Source of the DNA: Lachnospiraceae bacterium UBA3310
GTDB lineage: Bacteria; Bacillota; Clostridia; Lachnospirales; Lachnospiraceae
Length of the DNA: 9,131 nucleotides
Assembly (NCBI GenBank): GCA_002361355.1
Contig: DESQ01000013.1
Span: 13,941 to 23,071, forward strand
Reading direction: 5' to 3'
Part shown: piece after piece, positions 1 through 6,001 of the stretch
Layout of the letters: each line of letters opens with the position of its first letter
Numbering within the stretch: position 1 is the first letter of the stretch
Notes under the pieces: model-generated
Seen by the model: only the letters and a program-made list of their open reading frames with translations
What the model was told of the DNA's origin: nothing
Databases searched by the model: none
Translations under genes and position numbers: made by a program

Positions 1-250
1 TGCCTATGAGGGCAGTGAGACAACGATCTTTATACCGGCCTATATGGAAGACAGGGATGTGACCGTTATAGGGCCGGAGGCGTTCAAAGGCAATAAAACG
101 GCGGAGCGGATCTATTTGCCGGAGAAAGCCGTGGAGATTGGAGAAGAAGCGTTTGCGGACTGCAGTGCATTACGGGATATCTATATTACCGGAACGGTAG
201 AGCGGATTGGGAAACGGGCCATGGCGGACTGCCCGTTGATAGAAGAGATC
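1..250 (+). repeat. Direct repeat, copy 1 (LRR coding segment, pairs with 8882-9131)
   Basis: Bases 1-250 align without gaps to bases 8882-9131 (offset 8881). By hand I count 13 mismatches, at 25, 46, 53, 75, 78, 81, 92, 102, 106, 149, 150, 156 and 226, which is about 95% identity. They cause four amino-acid changes (M to I, R to W, A to V, D to G); the remainder are synonymous. Both copies are cut by the window edges, so the true repeat is probably longer. Confidence 0.95.
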
Positions 251-487
251 ATATTTCCGGAAGCAATAAACAGGATAGAAGCCTTGACATGTCAGGGAGA
301 TACGGGATTACAGCAGATCACAATACAGCCTGCTGTGTCTGAGATTGCGGATGATGCGTTTGCAGGGTGTGACGCCCTGCGCCTGGTATATGGTGAGAGT
401 GAATTTGCGCAGAATTACGCGCAGGAAAATGATTTTGTATATGTGGATATGGAGCGGATCAGGGAAGAGGGGAATTTGGTCTGGTAG
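2..487 (+). CDS. BspA-like leucine-rich repeat (LRR_5) protein, 3' part only
   Basis: This is the C-terminal 161 residues of a gene whose start lies before the window. The reading frame is open from base 2, so the internal ATG at 44 is not the start; the near-identical copy at the window end shows that about 94 codons precede this point in that copy. The visible protein has successive LRR_5 units of about 23 residues, with the hallmark pattern of an I-P-x-x-V strand, an I-G-x-x-A-F turn and a C-x-x-L step (EEAFADCSALRDIYITGTV, then DDAFAGCDALRLVYGESEF). The ending, with an AQNYAQENDFVYV segment, is the usual C-terminal cap of such repeats. Family members are surface or secreted proteins that bind host or bacterial partners. 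Here an outside location is inferred from the paralogue at 8601, which carries an N-terminal membrane segment. It is followed after 30 bases by 518-1036. Confidence 0.88.
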   Translation, partial: AYEGSETTIFIPAYMEDRDVTVIGPEAFKGNKTAERIYLPEKAVEIGEEAFADCSALRDIYITGTVERIGKRAMADCPLIEEIIFPEAINRIEALTCQGDTGLQQITIQPAVSEIADDAFAGCDALRLVYGESEFAQNYAQENDFVYVDMERIREEGNLVW

Positions 488-517
488 AATGCGAACTATA
501 TTTGCGGAGGAAGCAGG

Positions 518-1036
518 ATGGATAATGATATGAAAGTGCGTATGACAGAGTGCCGCGTTCAATTCTTGGCTTTTCTTAAAGATTATATGGACGTGGTTAT
601 GAAGGGGCAGCAGGAGAGCAGGATAAAAACGTTACACTATCTTTCCATTCAGCCACTGCGGGTGGGAATCCGCATGAATAAGCTGATGTTTCGGGTGCAG
701 GTAATGGAGGATACGTTTTATCTTGGGAAACGAGATATAGTGGAATATTATTATCCGGATGCATTTCAGAAAAGATATGACGATGACGTAGCATTACTCT
801 ATCAGGAGACAAGGAAAAAAATTATTCGGATGCAGCAATACGAATGGAGTGAGGTGCGTAATCAATATGCAAAGAAGTATATTACATGGGTATATTTGAT
901 GATTCAGGACAGTGTGCCTTTTATTGTGGAGTGTTTGGAGAAAAGTAATGTGAAGATTTCAGAGGATTTTAAAATATTGTTTGGGGAATATATGGAGCGG
1001 GCAGTGCTGTTATATCCAAGAGGAGACCGGCTATGA
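518..1036 (+). CDS. Unrecognised cytosolic helical protein, family A copy 1
   Basis: A 172-residue protein with no signal peptide or membrane segment, rich in predicted helix and aromatic residues; I do not recognise the family. It is a paralogue of 4847-5470. The shared core starts near residue 41 and includes N54-K-L, F67-Y-L, Y78-Y, R86-Y, an I103-R-x-Q helix, a M128-I-x-x-S-V segment and a C-terminal F-x-I-x-x-G-x-Y-M motif (about 151-159). The start is set by GGAGG at 506-510, seven bases before ATG. The stop overlaps the ATG of the next gene by four bases (ATGA, 1033-1036), which implies translational coupling with the Imm11-like protein. The same A-then-B order recurs at 4847-5972, so the two products probably act together, for example as a complex or chaperone-immunity pair. 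That role is inference. Confidence 0.85.
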   Translation: MDNDMKVRMTECRVQFLAFLKDYMDVVMKGQQESRIKTLHYLSIQPLRVGIRMNKLMFRVQVMEDTFYLGKRDIVEYYYPDAFQKRYDDDVALLYQETRKKIIRMQQYEWSEVRNQYAKKYITWVYLMIQDSVPFIVECLEKSNVKISEDFKILFGEYMERAVLLYPRGDRL

Positions 1037-1566
1037 AATATTATAAGATAACACAGGAGGAGGGAAACTGCATTCCCTATGGCATTAACAGCAACCGGGA
1101 AATCGATATTCGTTGGCTAAATCCGGAAAATATTGATAAAGTTGGAAGAAAAAATATCTTGTCGATGAATTTGCCAAGGGAAGCATTTTTCCCGGATATG
1201 TTGTTTGACCCATGCATTCTGGTGTCCCGGCTATTTATGGAAACACTATTGATGTATCAGGAGGATATAGTTTATAGGAGTTTTAAGCTGTTGCATTTTG
1301 ATACGAGGAAACATGTGACGTATTTTTGTCCGCTGTTGGAAGAGGTGTCCTGCTTGTCGGAAAAGACACAGTACAATAATACTGGAAATCGGATTATTAA
1401 ACTGATTTTGGAGGCGGATAAGACTCAAGAAAAAGCAGCATTTAAAGTTGATGGGTATCATGGACGCTATATGATTGGCAGGGAAGATTTTGTAGAAAGT
1501 ATATTGAGAAGAGGGGCGCGTGGTATCTGCTTTGAAGAGGTGGCGATGGATGGAAACCGGTGGTAA
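1033..1566 (+). CDS. Imm11/DUF1629-like putative immunity protein, family B copy 1
   Basis: A 177-residue cytosolic protein, translationally coupled to the gene before it by ATGA and with its own AGGAG at 1021-1025. Its C-terminal third (F137-K-V-x-G through I148-G-R-E-D-F-V-E-S-I-L-R-R-G to G-I-x-F-E-E-V at 170) matches my recollection of the Imm11/DUF1629 (MXAN_0049) family pattern, in which a short strand precedes a 'V-x-x-x-x-x-x-A' helix and a final G-x-x-F-E-x-V strand. In that family these are suspected immunity proteins to secreted toxins. It is a paralogue of 5451-5972, with 82 identities over 173 gap-free positions by hand count. Shared blocks are I-P-Y-G-I-N-x-N-R, F-F-P-D-x-L, C-L-S-E-x-T-Q-Y-N-x-T-G-N-R-I and G-R-E-D-F-V-E-S-I-L-R-R-G. 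The gene is certain; the family call is from pattern memory and moderate. Confidence 0.8.
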   Translation: MKYYKITQEEGNCIPYGINSNREIDIRWLNPENIDKVGRKNILSMNLPREAFFPDMLFDPCILVSRLFMETLLMYQEDIVYRSFKLLHFDTRKHVTYFCPLLEEVSCLSEKTQYNNTGNRIIKLILEADKTQEKAAFKVDGYHGRYMIGREDFVESILRRGARGICFEEVAMDGNRW

Positions 1567-1596
1567 AGAGAGTATTGGAAACCATAGAGAAAAAGG

Positions 1597-1731
1597 GAGG
1601 AAAAGTACGAACTGGAAGGCGAGGTTCTTCCGATCCTGTCAAATATACCGGCGGAGGATTATGGAAGTGCGGTGATGGAGGCAGTGGCGGGCAGTATGCC
1701 GATTTTGACTAAGATCACTTCTACAAAATAA
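1597..1731 (+). pseudogene. Remnant 3' end of a lost gene, no start codon
   Basis: The gap between 1566 and 1756 is not random. One frame reads about 44 codons (E-E-K-Y-E-L-E-G-E-V-L-P-I-L-S-N-I-P, then A-E-D-Y-G-S-A-V-M-E-A-V-A-G, to I-T-S-T-K) and stops at TAA 1729-1731. The composition is protein-like and the stop sits directly upstream of the next ribosome binding site, as a real gene end would. Upstream the frame closes at TAG 1585-1587 and no ATG, GTG or TTG precedes the well-formed part; the first Met is mid-segment. A GGGAGG at 1595-1600 lies just before it without a usable start. I read it as the C-terminus of a gene truncated by deletion or recombination behind the A1-B1 unit. The original function is not recognisable. 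A short ORF with a non-standard start is less likely. Confidence 0.5.
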
Positions 1732-1732
1732 T
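1705..1732 (+). promoter_or_regulatory. Possible sigma-A promoter (TTGACT-16-AATAAT)
   Basis: TTGACT at 1705-1710 and AATAAT at 1727-1732 each match the consensus at five of six positions with a 16-base spacer. Initiation would fall near 1739, giving a very short leader that still contains GGAGG at 1741-1745 before ATG 1756. It lies inside the 3' end of the gene remnant, so it could be chance, but it would let the 1756 gene be expressed separately from A1-B1. Confidence 0.3.
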
Positions 1733-1755
1733 AGGAGGAAGGAGGCCGGATTTGT

Positions 1756-3039
1756 ATGCGACAAAGAATAATCAGTCTGTTATCGGTACTGGCAGTCATG
1801 GCAGGCATCATCGTAGTGTCAGAGTCTGCACAATCAGTCTCCGTAGAACCTGAAACTGTTGACCTGCCGGAAAGCGTTGGGAGCGGGGAAGAAGAGGCGC
1901 AGGAGGAGATCCAGGAAAAAGAAATTCAGGAGGAAAGACACCAGGAAGACGCAGGAGGCATATTTGCGGACTCCGCCGTAGTAGATTTGGGAAACCATAA
2001 TGTCGCCTATCTCACAACCTCGGATGGACTGGAAAGGGACTACGGATATGAAGACTGGATTGTTTTTCAGAAACTGGATCAGGGAAGTGGAGCTTGGGAT
2101 GATAAGACGCTATACATTCCGGCAGAGGGGACAATAACAGCCATCGCGGCAGATGATTTCAATATACAGATTACAGCAAAAGCCGGACAGGAGATTCGTG
2201 ATATACAGATACCGATCTGCTTTATGTCGGAGACAGATTGTGTTGAACTTCTTCCATATGATAAGCTGGCAGTTTTATCTGCGCAGCCTGAGGCTTCCTC
2301 TCTTCCGGAGACCGTATGGACAGAAGAGATAGGCATGGATGAAAAGTATGAGGTTTCTTTTGAGAGAATAAGCGTTCCCTATAAATCGGTGTCATCTGAC
2401 CTAGGTGGGAAATATGCGGATTACCGTTTGACAGTCAGGGATGCAGAAGGCAAGGCCTTACAGGAGTTGATCCTGAAAAATTTGTTTATCCTTTATGAAG
2501 ATATTTATTGGAAGATAGATGTTGACGGGAATGGATTCCTTGATTTTGTTTTTTGTGCATACCATTTTTGTGGGCAGGAGAACAGCAATACCACGTTAGA
2601 GTTCCTGATTTGGAATAATGATAAAAAGATGTATGAGGAGAAACCGTTTCCGAAAACTGGTTTAGAGTGGCCAACATGGAATACACAGGAGAGAAAACTC
2701 ATGTTTACTACGGCAGAGTTGGGAAATTACTGGGTGCGTGGCCAGGAAATGTATTGCTTTGATGATGGAGACTGGCAGCTATATGCCAGACTGATACCCT
2801 CAAGCGATGAGGAACCTCCACGCGGCATGAATGGATATGAGAAAGAGAGTTACTATAAAGAACTTGACTATTATTACATAGAGAGGCGTTATAAAGCGGG
2901 TAAAGTGATTGGGGAAACGATTTTGGAAGAAGCGCCATACTGGGATGAAGAAAGCATTTGGAATGATGAGAGGGAAGGAAATCAGGAGCTGTTTCCAGAG
3001 GGAAAGGATCCGTTGGGAATTGATTGGACAGAGCCGTAG
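1756..3039 (+). CDS. Exported protein with XAC2610/VCBS-like Ca-loop domain
   Basis: 427 residues. The N-terminus (M-R-Q-R then a hydrophobic stretch of about residues 5-22) is a signal peptide or anchor without a lipobox cysteine. It is followed by an acidic, Q/E-rich tether (about 44-65, with IQEKE and IQEER repeats) and then an extracytoplasmic domain. In the middle, D255-V-D-G-N-G-F-L-D263 is a D-x-D-x-N-G-x-x-D calcium loop, followed by a segment ending L-E-F-L-I-W-N-N-D. That order resembles XAC2610-type/VCBS-like domains, where an acidic loop 'D-x-N-x-D-G-x-x-D' precedes a 'W-L-W-x' strand. The founding member is an outward-facing immunity protein against a secreted lysozyme-like effector. 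The resemblance is from motif only. Tandem Shine-Dalgarno-like sequence (AGGAGGAAGGAGG, 1733-1745) precedes the ATG. The next exported gene follows closely, probably in the same transcript. Confidence 0.85.
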   Translation: MRQRIISLLSVLAVMAGIIVVSESAQSVSVEPETVDLPESVGSGEEEAQEEIQEKEIQEERHQEDAGGIFADSAVVDLGNHNVAYLTTSDGLERDYGYEDWIVFQKLDQGSGAWDDKTLYIPAEGTITAIAADDFNIQITAKAGQEIRDIQIPICFMSETDCVELLPYDKLAVLSAQPEASSLPETVWTEEIGMDEKYEVSFERISVPYKSVSSDLGGKYADYRLTVRDAEGKALQELILKNLFILYEDIYWKIDVDGNGFLDFVFCAYHFCGQENSNTTLEFLIWNNDKKMYEEKPFPKTGLEWPTWNTQERKLMFTTAELGNYWVRGQEMYCFDDGDWQLYARLIPSSDEEPPRGMNGYEKESYYKELDYYYIERRYKAGKVIGETILEEAPYWDEESIWNDEREGNQELFPEGKDPLGIDWTEP

Positions 3040-3084
3040 AGGAGTAGCTTAAGGAAGAGGATGGGGTTGTGGAGGAGAAAGAAC

Positions 3085-4077
3085 ATGTTCTGGCTAAAGA
3101 GTATGACACTGGTCATTCAGATGACTGGTATGATAGGGCTATGGGGAATGAGCAGCAGTGCGGAAGAAATGGCAGACAACTTTCATCTGGAGGAGAGATA
3201 TGATGCGGGTTTGGTGTCTGATTTCCTGGCCATGGACGCAGAGGCGTTTGAAAAACAGTATGATAAGAATGCGCTCTACGAAAGGGATATCCTATATTGT
3301 ACGGAGGAGGCATGGCGGTTTCAGGGGGTAGCACAGCCTGCTTATGATGACAAAATCTCATATGATCTTGATGACATCCGGGCCATACGGTTTACGAATG
3401 TATGGCCGCAGGATACAGTGATATATGAAGATACGTTACTTTTTAACCAGTTTAATCTGGTTCGGTATTTTGGAGATTATGCGGTATCCATGTATTTTCA
3501 GGAAAGCAGGGATGAGGAAAGCGGGGAGGAAAGAATCAGGTTAATCGAGTTTTCATTCGTGAGGGTAGAAGTGAGTGAGCAGGATAGAGGGGAAGTGACG
3601 ATTGAGTACATTTATAAAGATCTGGAATACAATTATTATGATGGATGGCAGGAAATGGATCAGGCAGAGTGGGAGGAATCGCCGGAGGGGACGAAAGCGG
3701 TATATATTGTAAATGCAATATCACATAACGCTCCATCGCAGGTTATTGTGCGGTATCAGGAGAAAATTCCTGATCTTATTTTTAGAAAAACTTGGCAATA
3801 TCTTTTTGAGGGGTGGATAGACGAGAATCATTTCATCTGTTATAACGATTTAGGTCTCTACTTGGTTCATATCGAGACCAGGCAGACAGAGGAGATTGTA
3901 ACGGCTCTTACACAGGAAGGCAACTATGATACATGGGGATGCGAGTATGAAATCAGAGGTGATCAGTTAATTGCCACAAGTATATATGATGAGTGTTATT
4001 ATTGGGATATCGTCAGGGAGAATGGAGAGGTACGGCTGGTGAAATCTGTAGATCATGAGGAAGGAAACAATGAGTAG
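3085..4077 (+). CDS. Exported protein of unknown function
   Basis: 330 residues from the chosen start. ATG 3061 is in frame but its purine-rich upstream sequence touches the codon, whereas ATG 3085 has GGAGGAG at 3071-3077 with a seven-base gap, and starting there gives a cleaner signal peptide (M-F-W-L-K, hydrophobic to about residue 22, then S-S-S-A-E-E as a probable cleavage region). There is no lipobox cysteine. The mature part is acidic and very rich in Tyr, Trp and Asp, with strand-like repeats; the last 80 residues (Y-N-D-L-G-L-Y-L-V-H-I-E-T, later W-G-C-E-Y-E-I-R-G-D) look like beta-propeller blades, but I cannot name a family. It lies 45 bases after another exported protein and may share its transcript and location outside the membrane. 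Confidence 0.82.
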   Translation: MFWLKSMTLVIQMTGMIGLWGMSSSAEEMADNFHLEERYDAGLVSDFLAMDAEAFEKQYDKNALYERDILYCTEEAWRFQGVAQPAYDDKISYDLDDIRAIRFTNVWPQDTVIYEDTLLFNQFNLVRYFGDYAVSMYFQESRDEESGEERIRLIEFSFVRVEVSEQDRGEVTIEYIYKDLEYNYYDGWQEMDQAEWEESPEGTKAVYIVNAISHNAPSQVIVRYQEKIPDLIFRKTWQYLFEGWIDENHFICYNDLGLYLVHIETRQTEEIVTALTQEGNYDTWGCEYEIRGDQLIATSIYDECYYWDIVRENGEVRLVKSVDHEEGNNE

Positions 4078-4126
4078 GATGGAGTAGTGAAAACGATTAA
4101 AACAGGACAAAAGGAGGCAGCTACAT

Positions 4127-4627
4127 ATGAGCGAGAGCGTCAGAATCGGCGGTATTGGGAAAAATCCCGCCATAGATAAGATCAACAGCCTGAATGGCAT
4201 TGCTATCGGGAACTTTGCCGCAAACAGGATGAAGCAGGTGTCGTTGGGCGGGTATTCCGACAGCGGCACACCGCAGAAAAGACAGGTGCCGCTTCATTTG
4301 GAAAACATAGATTGGGAGGGAGAGGCTAGTGGAAGAGAGCAGGAAACCATCGGAATGGCAGGAAATAAGCTGTCTGGCAGGCAGGATACGCCTAAAGCTG
4401 CCGGAGGGGTACGGGAAACCCTCAGAAGAAGTGATGGCGTTGAAGTTTCCCACCACGCCCGGCCCACAGGAGGCATATATCAATCAGGAGGAGACCCGTA
4501 TCTTCACGTTCAATCTGTTGGACAAGCCCTTGCAGGAGCAGCAGGTATATCAGGCCATCTGGGAGATCAGGAAAATGCTGAATCACGCCTGGCCGGAAAG
4601 CACACGGATAGAGCCGAAGGAGATTAA
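4127..4627 (+). CDS. Small unknown protein; only the first ~65 codons look genuine
   Basis: The start is convincing: AAAGGAGG just upstream (4110-4117) and an ATG at 4127. The first 65 or so residues (M-S-E-S-V-R-I-G-G-I-G-K-N-P-A, then a Gly/Asn/Ala-rich stretch to P-L-H-L-E-N-I-D-W-E) are protein-like. I do not recognise them. From about 4325 this frame runs 300 bases inside the well-supported gene 4329-4823 and reads as a low-quality shadow (Gly/His/Arg-rich). A one-base shift near 4315-4325 would either end this gene at TAG 4327-4329, overlapping the GTG of the next gene, or fuse it in frame to the next gene to make a protein of about 230 residues. I therefore think the natural gene ends near 4329, or is fused, and that the sequence carries a frameshift (mutation, error or recoding). 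Confidence 0.45.
   Translation: MSESVRIGGIGKNPAIDKINSLNGIAIGNFAANRMKQVSLGGYSDSGTPQKRQVPLHLENIDWEGEASGREQETIGMAGNKLSGRQDTPKAAGGVRETLRRSDGVEVSHHARPTGGIYQSGGDPYLHVQSVGQALAGAAGISGHLGDQENAESRLAGKHTDRAEGD
4327..4331 (+). promoter_or_regulatory. TAGTG stop-start overlap ahead of the GTG start
   Basis: TAG (4327-4329) shares its last base with GTG (4329-4331). TAG is in the third frame, one shift away from the frame of the gene starting at 4127. GGGAGGGAGAGG at 4314-4325 is the likely ribosome binding site. This is the geometry of coupled genes and supports an ancestral gene ending here. Confidence 0.4.
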
Positions 4628-4823
4628 GACAGGGGCTGGCAGGGCAGGGTGGTTTGCCTTTGTCACGGGAGGATGCAAAGAAGACAGCGTTCATTGCATG
4701 TTTGTCCTTTCTGTGGAGGGCAGTATGATGTTTGGAAGCTATCATTTCCCGGACAGGGAACTGGAAGCCGACAGAAAGATTTTTGTGGAGATGTTAAAGA
4801 GCATACGGGTAGAGGAAACATAG
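4329..4823 (+). CDS. DcrB/PsbP/DUF1795-like protein, GTG start
   Basis: 164 residues, cytosolic (no signal). The frame is closed by TAG at 4309-4311, and GTG 4329 is the first start with a suitable purine-rich site (4314-4325). The order of elements is like the DcrB/PsbP/DUF1795 alpha-beta fold: an early amphipathic strand R19-I-R-L-K-L-P-E-G-Y; a strand E53-E-T-R-I-F-T-F-N; a helix at about 69-87; the G104-R-A-G-W-F-A-F-V strand; M124-F-V-L-S-V-E-G-S-M-M-F-G-S-Y, a beta hairpin; and a C-terminal helix F152-V-E-M-L-K-S-I-R-V, a frequent ending of that fold. In type VI secretion loci DUF1795 proteins act as effector chaperones (Eag); such a role is possible here but not shown. Local composition is clearly GC-richer than genes on either side of the A2-B2 block (58% in 4381-4440 against 38% in 901-960 by count), hinting at separate origin. 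Confidence 0.75.
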   Translation: MEESRKPSEWQEISCLAGRIRLKLPEGYGKPSEEVMALKFPTTPGPQEAYINQEETRIFTFNLLDKPLQEQQVYQAIWEIRKMLNHAWPESTRIEPKEIKTGAGRAGWFAFVTGGCKEDSVHCMFVLSVEGSMMFGSYHFPDRELEADRKIFVEMLKSIRVEET

Positions 4824-4846
4824 CAGCAGGAAGGCGGAAATAGAGC

Positions 4847-5470
4847 ATGAAACAGAAATTTGACCGCGCAGGGGATATCCTTCTATGGATTAGACCTTAT
4901 ATGGAAGAGCGCATTCGGGAATCCTGTACGGAGATCGAAAAGATGCTAAAAAAACAGGGTGTTTCGATGTGGAAGGAACTGCGGGGTGCATTGCAGGAAG
5001 TCCTTGCGTGCACTGCTGACAGGCAGGAGCAGAACCGAAAGGGAAAGGCAGCCTATCTGGTATGCAGCTTTTTACAGCGCAGCGTATTCTGCAACAAGCT
5101 GCTGCTTCGCCTGGAAATTATGGACGAGGGTTTTTATCTGGATGAAAGTGAGACGGCGGGATATTATCGGTTGCAGATGCTTGAGGAGCGCTATCAGGAA
5201 GATTTGGCGTTTCTGCATCGGCAGGTTTGTCGAAAATGGATCAGGGTGCAGAACCATGAGCTGGATGAGGTGGATAAAGAGTATACGGAATATTACAACG
5301 CTGTTGTCTCTATGATCGTGCAGAGCGTAAGCGGCTTGCTTATGGACGTGGTGGAGGAGAGTGAAGTTCAGCTTGCCGACATGTTCCAGATTGTTTACGG
5401 TCAATATATGGGGAATGCGACGGTGGTATATACGAGGGAGAAAAACGGGGATGGAATATTTACTGATTGA
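4847..5470 (+). CDS. Unrecognised cytosolic helical protein, family A copy 2
   Basis: 207 residues, a paralogue of 518-1036 at roughly 30% identity by eye over the shared core (from about residue 70: N83-K-L, F96-Y-L, Y106-Y, R115-Y-x-x-D, I132-R-x-Q, E141-V, M156-I-x-x-S-V, G185-x-Y-M). It has about 30 more N-terminal residues than copy 1, including a basic helical stretch (E21-R-I-R-E-S-C to K36-Q-G). There is no signal peptide. The start follows AAGGCGG at 4830-4836, and the gene sits 23 bases after 4329-4823. Its last 20 bases overlap the start of the Imm11-like gene, so this copy also precedes a family B gene and the pair are probably co-translated. Function unknown; obligate partner of B is the simplest inference. 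Confidence 0.85.
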   Translation: MKQKFDRAGDILLWIRPYMEERIRESCTEIEKMLKKQGVSMWKELRGALQEVLACTADRQEQNRKGKAAYLVCSFLQRSVFCNKLLLRLEIMDEGFYLDESETAGYYRLQMLEERYQEDLAFLHRQVCRKWIRVQNHELDEVDKEYTEYYNAVVSMIVQSVSGLLMDVVEESEVQLADMFQIVYGQYMGNATVVYTREKNGDGIFTD

Positions 5471-5972
5471 GACGGACGAAAAGAATCACATACCCTACGG
5501 TATCAATAAAAACAGGGCTGTTGATATCCGTATGATAACCAGGGAGGGCTTTGACAGATTAAATAAGTGGAATCTTGTGGAGATGGAACTGCCCATGGAG
5601 TATTTTTTCCCGGATTTGTTGTGCAGGCCCTTTGTCATGGTGTCGGAAGAACTGATAAAAACGATCCTGATCTACCATCCTGAGACCCTATACCGGGGCG
5701 TCAAGTTATGGCAGAGAAAAAGCGGGACAAATGCCAGTTACTTTATACCACTTCTGGATGAACTTCCGTGCCTGTCAGAACGGACGCAGTATAACTCGAC
5801 GGGCAACCGGATTGAGAGGCTTGTCCTTGACAAGAGCAAAATGGGAGACGCGGCGGTTTTTAGAATAAAGGGCTTTGACAAAAGTTGTATCGTGGGTAGA
5901 GAGGATTTTGTGGAGAGCATTCTGCGCCGGGGGATCAGGGGAATCCGGATGGAAGAGGTGGAGAGCGAGTAG
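5451..5972 (+). CDS. Imm11/DUF1629-like putative immunity protein, family B copy 2
   Basis: 173 residues. The open frame extends upstream to 5361, but ATG 5451 is preferred: it aligns exactly with the start of the paralogue at 1033, follows GGGAG at 5436-5440, and removes a poor-quality stretch. Alignment to the paralogue has no gaps, 82 of 173 identical, with GREDFVESILRRG unchanged, E168-E-V near the end, and C107-L-S-E-R-T-Q-Y-N-S-T-G-N-R-I conserved. No signal peptide is seen, so it is cytosolic. If B1 and B2 are immunity proteins, their different N-terminal halves would fit different toxin partners, but the strongly conserved C-terminal half suggests a shared binding surface. The 20-base overlap with the previous gene is longer than the 4-base overlap of copy 1. 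Confidence 0.8.
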   Translation: MEYLLIETDEKNHIPYGINKNRAVDIRMITREGFDRLNKWNLVEMELPMEYFFPDLLCRPFVMVSEELIKTILIYHPETLYRGVKLWQRKSGTNASYFIPLLDELPCLSERTQYNSTGNRIERLVLDKSKMGDAAVFRIKGFDKSCIVGREDFVESILRRGIRGIRMEEVESE

Positions 5973-5987
5973 GGATGTTTAGTGGGG

Positions 5988-5993
5988 AAGGAG
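5988..5993 (+). promoter_or_regulatory. Ribosome binding site AAGGAG of the small ORF
   Basis: AAGGAG lies eight bases before ATG 6002. It is a much better site than anything before the WG-repeat start at 6068, so ribosomes entering here, and not at 6068, would feed the downstream gene. Confidence 0.6.
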
Positions 5994-6001
5994 TGTAAAT
6001 A

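Noticed and set aside
2518..2553. EF-hand in the 1756 protein
   Set aside because: D-V-D-G-N-G-F-L-D fits the first nine positions, but loop position 12 is Phe instead of Glu/Asp, and no flanking E and F helices are apparent; an XAC2610/VCBS-type Ca loop fits better.
3061..3084. ATG 3061 as start of the second exported protein
   Set aside because: Its purine-rich upstream sequence touches the codon, and it adds W-R-R-K residues ahead of a good signal peptide; ATG 3085 has GGAGGAG at proper spacing. It cannot be fully excluded.
2708..3109. Long open frames on the minus strand (for example 2708-3109, 4121-4483, 6425-6889)
   Set aside because: All lie opposite well-supported + strand genes, have Ser/Pro/His/Cys-rich improbable composition and lack credible ribosome binding sites.
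3853..3879. Inverted repeat GGTCTC ... GAGACC
   Set aside because: Six-base arms with a 15-base loop lie inside coding sequence with no U tract; expected by chance.
5361..5450. Upstream extension of family B copy 2 to ATG 5361
   Set aside because: The extra 30 residues are a shadow of the A2 reading frame; ATG 5451 matches the paralogue start exactly.
5973..6001. Terminator or promoter after B2
   Set aside because: No stable stem followed by a T run and no -35/-10 pair; only the ribosome binding site of the small ORF is visible.
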